Positions 59,091-64,000 of a stretch of 64,000 bases of DNA are shown in pieces (position 1 is the first letter of the stretch; each line of letters starts with the position of its first letter). The DNA is from AP-15 sp963703665. Lineage in GTDB: Bacteria > Pseudomonadota > Alphaproteobacteria > ATCC43930 > CGMCC-115725. Under the pieces are notes generated by a model. That model had not been told where the DNA came from. It searched no databases and saw only the letters and a program-made list of their open reading frames with translations. The translations under genes and the position numbers were made by a program. The DNA lies in the NCBI GenBank assembly GCA_963703665.1, contig CAVPFB010000010.1:62001-126000 (forward strand). Direction: 5' to 3'.

Positions 59091-60875
59091 ATGACGATCC
59101 GTCTGCTGCCACCCGTCCTGGTCAACCGCATCGCTGCCGGCGAGGTCGTCGAGCGCCCGGCCGCAGTGGTCAAGGAGCTGGTCGAGAACGCGATCGACGC
59201 CGGGGCCCGGCATATCGACGTGGCGGTTCACGAGAGCGGCCAGGCGCTGATCATGGTCGCCGATGACGGCGGCGGCATGACTGCCGACGAGCTCGGACTG
59301 GCGGTTGAGCGTCACTGCACCTCGAAACTGCCGGACGACGACCTCTTACAAATTTCGGCCCTCGGGTTTCGCGGCGAAGCGCTGCCGTCGATCGGTGCTG
59401 TCAGCCGGCTGCGCATCGTCTCGCGCCTGCATGGCGCCCCTGACGGCTGGGCGATCACGGTCGAGGGCGGAGCCAAATCCGCGCCGATGCCGGCCGCGGC
59501 GGCGCCGGGAACCCGGGTCGAGGTGCGCGATTTGTTTTTCGCCACCCCGGCCCGGCTCAAATTCCTGAAGACGGCGCGGACCGAGCGCGAGCAGGCGCTC
59601 GATGCGGTGCGGCGGCTCGGGATGGCCTACCCCGAGATCGCCTTCACGCTCGCTGCCGAGGACCAGCGCCAATTGCTGCGGCTGCCGGCGGCCGGCGACC
59701 GACGCACCCGGCTGGCGGCCTTGCTCGGCCGCGATTTTGCCGAGAATTCGCTGGAGATCGAAGCCGGGCGCGGCGGCTTCCATCTCTCCGGCCTTGCCGG
59801 TCTGCCGACCCTGAACCGGGCATTGCCGCGCGATCAATACCTCGTCGTCAACGGCCGCCCGGTGCGCGACAAGCTCCTGGTCGGCGCGGTCCGCGGCGCC
59901 TATCAGGATCTGTTGGCGCGCGACCGCCACCCGGTTGTGGCCCTTTTTCTCGACGGGCCGGACGACGAGGTCGACGTCAACGTTCACCCGGCCAAGGCCG
60001 AAATCCGGTTTCGCGATGCCGCCTTGGTGCGCGGGCTGATCGTCGGCGCGCTCAGAACGGCCCTCGCCGCCGCCGGGCATCGCGCTTCGACCACTGTCGC
60101 CGCCGCAGCATTCGCCGCCTTCCGACCAGGAGACGCAAATCCGGGTGTCGCGGACCCGGGTGGGTTCGCCGCCGGCAGCCCGCTCTATTTTGCCTTTCCG
60201 CCGCCATCATCGGCCCCCGCCCCCGGTTTCGCCGAGAGCGCCGATGCCTTTCTCGCTCCGGCCGCCGCACCCGCCGGGCGGACACCCGGCACCGAGGCCC
60301 CGCTCGGCAATGCGCGGGCGCAATTGCACGGCACCTATATCTTGGCCGAGACCGCGACCGGCATCGTCCTGGTCGATCAGCACGCGGCGCACGAGCGGCT
60401 GGTCCACGAGCGCATCAAGCAGGATCTCGCCCGCCACGGGGTCGCCCGGCAGACGCTGCTGCTGCCCGAGATCGTCGAGCTCGGCGACGCCGCCGTCGCG
60501 CGGCTCGCCGCCCGCGCCGCGGAGCTCGCCGAATTCGGCCTGGTCATCGAGGCGTTTGGGCCGGGGGCGGTCGTCGTGCGCGAAGTCCCGGCCCTGTTGC
60601 CGGGGCTCGATGTCGGCGGTCTGGTCCGCGACCTCGCCGACGAGCTCGCCGAATGGGACGACGCGCTGTCCTTAAAGGAGAAGATCGAGACCGTGTGCGG
60701 CACCTTGGCCTGCCACACCAGTGTGCGCGCCGGGCGGCATCTGTCGCCCGCGGAGATGGACGCGTTGCTGCGCCAGATGGAAACGACCCCGAACAGCGGC
60801 CAGTGCAACCACGGCCGGCCGACCTATGTCGCCCTCGACCTCGCCGCGATCGAGCGCCTGTTCGGCCGCCGCTGA
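59091..60875 (+). CDS. mutL: DNA mismatch repair endonuclease MutL
   Basis: A 594-residue mismatch-repair protein. The GHKL ATPase domain contains IAAGEVVERPAAVVKELVENAIDAG, VADDGGGM, SALGFRGEALPSIGAVSRL and VNGRPVRDKLL; the linker (~residues 335-400) is proline/alanine-rich. The C-terminal endonuclease motif is DQHAAHERLVHE (DQHAX2EX4E) and the tail carries CNHGRPTYVAL. Presence of the DQHA motif means it nicks DNA itself, as expected in a bacterium lacking Dam/MutH. The frame is intact and the start at 59091 is supported by MTIRLLPPVLVNRIAAGE. Confidence 0.97.
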   Translation: MTIRLLPPVLVNRIAAGEVVERPAAVVKELVENAIDAGARHIDVAVHESGQALIMVADDGGGMTADELGLAVERHCTSKLPDDDLLQISALGFRGEALPSIGAVSRLRIVSRLHGAPDGWAITVEGGAKSAPMPAAAAPGTRVEVRDLFFATPARLKFLKTARTEREQALDAVRRLGMAYPEIAFTLAAEDQRQLLRLPAAGDRRTRLAALLGRDFAENSLEIEAGRGGFHLSGLAGLPTLNRALPRDQYLVVNGRPVRDKLLVGAVRGAYQDLLARDRHPVVALFLDGPDDEVDVNVHPAKAEIRFRDAALVRGLIVGALRTALAAAGHRASTTVAAAAFAAFRPGDANPGVADPGGFAAGSPLYFAFPPPSSAPAPGFAESADAFLAPAAAPAGRTPGTEAPLGNARAQLHGTYILAETATGIVLVDQHAAHERLVHERIKQDLARHGVARQTLLLPEIVELGDAAVARLAARAAELAEFGLVIEAFGPGAVVVREVPALLPGLDVGGLVRDLADELAEWDDALSLKEKIETVCGTLACHTSVRAGRHLSPAEMDALLRQMETTPNSGQCNHGRPTYVALDLAAIERLFGRR

Positions 60876-60933
60876 ACGCAAGCGGCATCTGAGCTTGAGA
60901 GTGGTCCTGACCAGAGGGATGATCCCCACGCAT

Positions 60934-61030
60934 GCCCTCACCCACCCGTCCCTTCGGGCCGGGTCCCCCTCTCCGATTTGCGGGAGATAGTGCCGACCCG
61001 GGACTAGATCCGGGGGAGGCGGGTGAGGGC
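60934..61030. repeat. Palindromic repeat (CCCTCACCC/GGGTGAGGG type)
   Basis: Outer arms gccctcacccacc and ggcgggtgagggc enclose about 70 bases with an inner hairpin of gacccgggac and gatccggggg character. It lies between mutL and the racemase gene, and belongs to the same family as the elements at 6838, 31216 and 51821. Confidence 0.65.
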
Positions 61031-61104
61031 TCGCCGGCACCAGGTGTCCCAGGTCCGCACCACTGATGAACCGACGATCGCCGCGCTGCAGCAAAGGAGT
61101 GACG

Positions 61105-61773
61105 ATGAGTTCTCGTATCGCCCTGATCCACGCCGTCGCCGTGGCGATCGCACCGGTCGAGACGGCGTTCCGCGAGCTGTGGCCGGAGGCCGAGTGCGGC
61201 AACATCCTCGACGATTCGTTGAGCCTCGACCGCGAGCGCGACGGCATGCTGACCGTGGCGATGGGGCGTCGCATCATGGCGCTGGCCGACTATGCCGCGT
61301 CGACCGGCGCGGCCGGCATTCTGTTCACCTGCTCGGCGTTCGGCGAGGCGATAGAGACCGCCGCGGCGCAAGCATCGGTCCCGGTGCTGAAGCCGAACGA
61401 GGCGATGTTCGCGGCGGCGCTGCAGGCGGGCCGGCATATCGGCATGCTGGCGACATTCGCGCCCAGCGTCCAATCGATGGAGGAGGAGTTCCGCACGATG
61501 GCGGCGGCGCGGCATTCGCCGGCGACGATCGAGACCTGTTGCGTGCCGGAGGCGATGGCGGCGCTGAAGGCCGGCGACTCGGCGACGCACGACCGGCTGC
61601 TCGCCGCGGCAGCACCCCGTTTGGCGAATTGCGAGGCGGTGCTGCTCGCGCATTTCTCGACCGCTCGCGCCGCGCCGGCGGTCAGCGCGGTGCTCGACTG
61701 TCCGGTCCTGACCAGCCCGGGCAGCGCCGTCACCCAGCTCAAGAGCATCATCCTCGGCGAGAATGTCTGGTGA
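61105..61773 (+). CDS. Aspartate/glutamate racemase family protein
   Basis: A 222-residue member of the Asp/Glu/hydantoin racemase superfamily. Catalytic cysteines are expected in ILFTCSAFGEAIE (near residue 76) and in a second motif around VLDCPVLTSPGSAV (near residue 200). Other features: RIALIHAVAVAIAPVETAFRE at the N-terminus and GRHIGMLATFAPSV in the middle. The family also includes arylmalonate decarboxylases and maleate isomerases, so racemase activity is not certain. The ATG at 61105 follows AAAGGAG. Its stop overlaps a GTG beginning a decayed LLM oxidoreductase, so the two were probably an operon. Confidence 0.82.
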   Translation: MSSRIALIHAVAVAIAPVETAFRELWPEAECGNILDDSLSLDRERDGMLTVAMGRRIMALADYAASTGAAGILFTCSAFGEAIETAAAQASVPVLKPNEAMFAAALQAGRHIGMLATFAPSVQSMEEEFRTMAAARHSPATIETCCVPEAMAALKAGDSATHDRLLAAAAPRLANCEAVLLAHFSTARAAPAVSAVLDCPVLTSPGSAVTQLKSIILGENVW

Positions 61774-62225
61774 GCGATGCCCGGCACGACGGCGCGATCG
61801 TCCGCCGCGCCGCGACAGAGGCCGGCCGCACACGGCCCGAAATCGTGCAATACGTGCCCTGCGTCGCCCGCCCCGAGCGCGATGAGGCCCGCCGCGCGGT
61901 CATTCCGCCGCTGGCCGCGATGCTGACGGCGTTCTGGTCATTGGGCGAAACCCGGCCCGCACGCAGGGCGGCGATGGTCGGGCGGAGCGGCATTCCGGAT
62001 TCTGGAGTTTGCCGCCGCGATCGGCCGGCTGCGCAGCGGCGACGATGCCGAGCGGCGCTCGACGGCCGTTTCGTCGATGCCTTCGCGATTGCCGGCACGG
62101 CCGAAGAATGCCTGGCGCAAATGGCGGCCTACCGCGTCGCCGGGGCGGGCGAGCTCGCGCTGAACTTCGTCGGCGGCGAACCCGCGCTCGACGTGGAATA
62201 TCTCGGCGCGTCGCTCAACCCTTAG
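61770..62225 (+). pseudogene. C-terminal fragment of an LLM flavin-dependent oxidoreductase
   Basis: A ~150-codon stretch that starts with a GTG overlapping the racemase stop. It reads DGAIVRRAATEAGRTRPEIVQYVPC, ERDEARRAVIPPLAAMLTAFW, then after a shift near 62000 FAAAIGRLRSGDDAERRLDGRFVDAFAIAGTAEECLAQMAAYRVAGAGEL. This is the last third of an LLM monooxygenase (the FAIAGTAEECLxxLxxYxxAG motif is typical). The N-terminal barrel with the flavin site is missing and there is a frame break, so it cannot fold alone. Its end overlaps the convergent solute-binding-protein gene by about ten bases. Confidence 0.65.
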
Positions 62226-63555
62226 CGTTATAGACGTTGACCATCTCGCCATGCGCCCACTTGACCGCGTCTTCGGGCGTCGCGCCCTGGACCGCTTTGG
62301 TGTACATGTCGACGATGATGAATTTGGAGATCGCTTCGGCGGCCGCCCGGCCCGCCGGCCCGGCATAGCCGGCAAAGCGGCCGCTTTCCGCCGCGGTGCG
62401 GAACGGCGCCATCACCGGGTCGATCTGCCACAGCGGATCCTGTTCCCACATCTTGGTGCTGCCGACCGAGAAGCCCTGCTGGGAGGTGAACCACTGCTCG
62501 TAGATGTCCTTGGACTGGAACCAGAGAAGGAAGTCCTTCGCCGCCTTCTGGTTTGACGTATAGGCCGGGACGATGTTCGAGAACGGCACGTGGTAGCTGA
62601 ACTGCCCGGCGGGTCCCTGGGGCAGAGGCGCGTGGAACATGTCCTTGCAGATCGGCGTGCCGGTTTCGGTCAGGTATGTGTCGGGTTTGCTCCTGGCCAG
62701 CAGATAGATCGAGGCGCCGTTGTTGGTCGAGCTGATCGTATCGGACAAAAATGCCCGGTTGTTGCCGGCGTCGTCCCAGGAGAGGCCGCCCTCGTCGTAG
62801 CAGTCTTTCCACATGGCGACCGCGAATTTGACCGACTCTACCGTTTCTTTGCTGTTCAGCGCCACGGTCTTGCCGTCGGCCTCGACTTCCTTGCCGCCCC
62901 AGGACCACAGATAGGGGTACCAGAACGCCGGGCCGTCGCCAAAGGCGTGGGCCAGGGTCTGGCCAAAAGGCTGCTGCTTGGGCTTGAGCAGCTTGCCGAC
63001 GGCCCGGTACTCGTCCCAGGTCTGCGGGAACTTGCCGGGGCCGCTGCCGACCGCGGTGAACCAGGAGGTGCGGTTGACCAACAGGGTGCCGAGGATCGTA
63101 TACGGCACCGCGATCCATCGATTGCCGGCGTAGGCGACATCGCGCGCGGTTTCGTAATAGCCGCCCTGCGCCTTGCCGATCGCCTCGGCGACATCGCTGA
63201 CATCGGCGACACTGGCGGCATAGAGCTGCGCCCAGTTGTTGACCGCCATCAGGATGTCGGGCCCGCTCCGCGACTGGATCGCCGAGCTGATCCGCGCCTG
63301 CACCCCGTCGCCGTTGATGGTCTCGATTTCGAGCTTGATGCCGAGCGCCTTTTGGCACTCGTCGGTGATCTTGCCGCGCAGCAGCTGATCGGAGAGCGGC
63401 ACGAAGTCGACAAATTTGAGCCAATGAAGCGTTGTCCCTTGGGCAAACGCTGGCGCCCGGCCGGAGGCTAAGATCGCGGCAAGGCCGCCGCTGCCCGCGG
63501 CCAGCGCCCCCGCGCCGGACAACCTCAGAAAACGGCGGCGAGTGGTGTGTAGCAC
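62215..63555 (-). CDS. Extracellular solute-binding protein family 1 (ABC transporter)
   Basis: A 446-residue periplasmic receptor with a Tat-like leader (TTRRRFLRLSGAGALAAGSGG, cleavage near AFAQG). The mature part carries family 1 features: EIETINGDGVQARISSAIQSRSGPDILM, GGYYETARDVAYAGNRWIAVPYTI, FWYPYLWSWGGKEVEADG and QKAAKDFLLWFQSKDIYEQWF. This group binds sugars or polyols and works with MalFG-type permeases, which would lie off the right end. The RRxFL motif suggests export in folded form. The frame is intact, and its 3' end overlaps the LLM fragment. Confidence 0.9.
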   Translation of the reverse strand: MLHTTRRRFLRLSGAGALAAGSGGLAAILASGRAPAFAQGTTLHWLKFVDFVPLSDQLLRGKITDECQKALGIKLEIETINGDGVQARISSAIQSRSGPDILMAVNNWAQLYAASVADVSDVAEAIGKAQGGYYETARDVAYAGNRWIAVPYTILGTLLVNRTSWFTAVGSGPGKFPQTWDEYRAVGKLLKPKQQPFGQTLAHAFGDGPAFWYPYLWSWGGKEVEADGKTVALNSKETVESVKFAVAMWKDCYDEGGLSWDDAGNNRAFLSDTISSTNNGASIYLLARSKPDTYLTETGTPICKDMFHAPLPQGPAGQFSYHVPFSNIVPAYTSNQKAAKDFLLWFQSKDIYEQWFTSQQGFSVGSTKMWEQDPLWQIDPVMAPFRTAAESGRFAGYAGPAGRAAAEAISKFIIVDMYTKAVQGATPEDAVKWAHGEMVNVYNAKG

Positions 63556-63618
63556 CGTTGTTCCTTCCTATCTGGATTTACTTGGATACCTTTTGCCAGA
63601 CCAAATCGTATTGACAGT

Positions 63619-63987
63619 TCAACCCGTCTGGCGTGCACGTACCCTGCCGGTATCGTCTATCCTACCGCTGATAGTTATTTCAGTGCCGGGCAGAGTGCCG
63701 TTATTGACGGGCCCCGGGAAATTTCTCATTGCCAGTTCGCCTTGGGGGCCAACCGTCCCTTCGTACAGGAGCAACCGCGCCCGACTATTGACGATGACGA
63801 GCGGTCTCGCTGCTCTTCGGTCGGGACATCGTAGAATGTGCTCCGTTCTCATCGTCGCGTAACTTTCATTCACTTTTGTCGCAGAGACGAACGCGTAGAT
63901 GCCGTCGAATTTAGTAACAGGCGGCGAAGGCGACGGGGTCTGCGCATTCGCGGCGGCGAGCAGTCCAAAGAATAAGACGAGCCGCAA
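63619..63987 (-). CDS. Small secreted protein (AT-richer)
   Basis: A 122-residue exported protein: signal peptide MRLVLFFGLLAAANA, then a proline linker (QTPSPSPPV) and a compact domain reading FDGIYAFVSATKVNESY, CPDRRAARPLVIVNSRARLLLYEGTVGPQGELAMRNF and ITISGRIDDTGRVRARQTG. Similar small exported beta-rich proteins (VGPQGxLxMRN motif) occur in Bradyrhizobium-type genomes without known function. Here the expected C-terminal part beyond G-R-I-D may be shortened. Less GC-rich than its neighbours. Its start lies 13 bases from the window edge; upstream context is missing. Confidence 0.6.
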   Translation of the reverse strand: MRLVLFFGLLAAANAQTPSPSPPVTKFDGIYAFVSATKVNESYATMRTEHILRCPDRRAARPLVIVNSRARLLLYEGTVGPQGELAMRNFPGPVNNGTLPGTEITISGRIDDTGRVRARQTG

Positions 63988-64000
63988 TCACCCAATGTAC

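Overview
This 64 kb window is a GC-rich chromosomal segment, most likely from an alphaproteobacterium of the Hyphomicrobiales/Rhodospirillales type. The evidence is the gene content (PHA synthesis genes with PhaR, the PF04392 type of ABC substrate-binding protein, several luciferase-like monooxygenases, DUF6496 and DUF6460 proteins, a selenocysteine formate dehydrogenase with an NrfD anchor) and dispersed palindromic repeats of the kind common in Bradyrhizobium relatives. I saw no rRNA, tRNA, CRISPR array, prophage or complete insertion sequence.

Layout. 1-5.7 kb: the edge of a membrane adenylate-cyclase-like gene, divergent from a four-gene GldA/permease/GldG/DUF4340 ABC exporter operon. 5.7-9.5 kb: a metal-dependent amidohydrolase, a TPR remnant, a GMC oxidoreductase and a secreted protein. 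9.8-17.6 kb: glutamate synthase gltB and gltD, separated by a decayed and an intact substrate-binding-protein gene. 17.6-24.7 kb: a methyltransferase-like membrane protein, a seven-bladed YVTN propeller, two LLM flavin oxidoreductases around an IS256 remnant, a SAM methyltransferase and an aminotransferase. 24.8-28 kb: glnB-glnA behind a sigma-54-type promoter, then argC. With gltBD these make the window rich in ammonia assimilation genes. 28-32 kb: a class III CoA-transferase, a ThDP-dependent lyase/decarboxylase and a stand-alone 5'-3' exonuclease. 32.5-38.3 kb: a formate dehydrogenase operon (small protein, Sec-containing alpha subunit, Fe-S beta subunit, NrfD-like membrane subunit, small protein). 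38.4-46 kb: an MFS transporter, DUF6496, phaR-trpF on the minus strand and a PHA operon (small protein, PhaC-like, phaA, phaB). 46-49 kb: thiC under a TPP riboswitch. 48.6-64 kb: mixed housekeeping and accessory genes, including a NUDIX hydrolase, two YXWGQ-type lipoproteins, a flavin monooxygenase, MFS, CYTH-CHAD, msrA, mlaC-like, mutL, an Asp/Glu racemase and an ABC solute-binding protein.

Two things dominate the hunt. First, the formate dehydrogenase alpha gene has an in-frame UGA at codon 198, exactly where FdnG-type enzymes carry selenocysteine, followed by a plausible bacterial SECIS hairpin. Second, single-base indels, almost all +1 insertions, interrupt otherwise well-conserved genes. 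About 22 fall in the 4.2 kb formate dehydrogenase cluster, 5 in gltB, and one each in gltD, the CoA-transferase, the ThDP enzyme, phaR, msrA and the cyclase. There are no accompanying nonsense mutations, so I read most of them as uncorrected long-read errors rather than decay, but the clustering deserves checking. Genuine gene remnants are also present: TPR, PF04392, UPF0182-like, IS256, two LLM fragments and DUF559.
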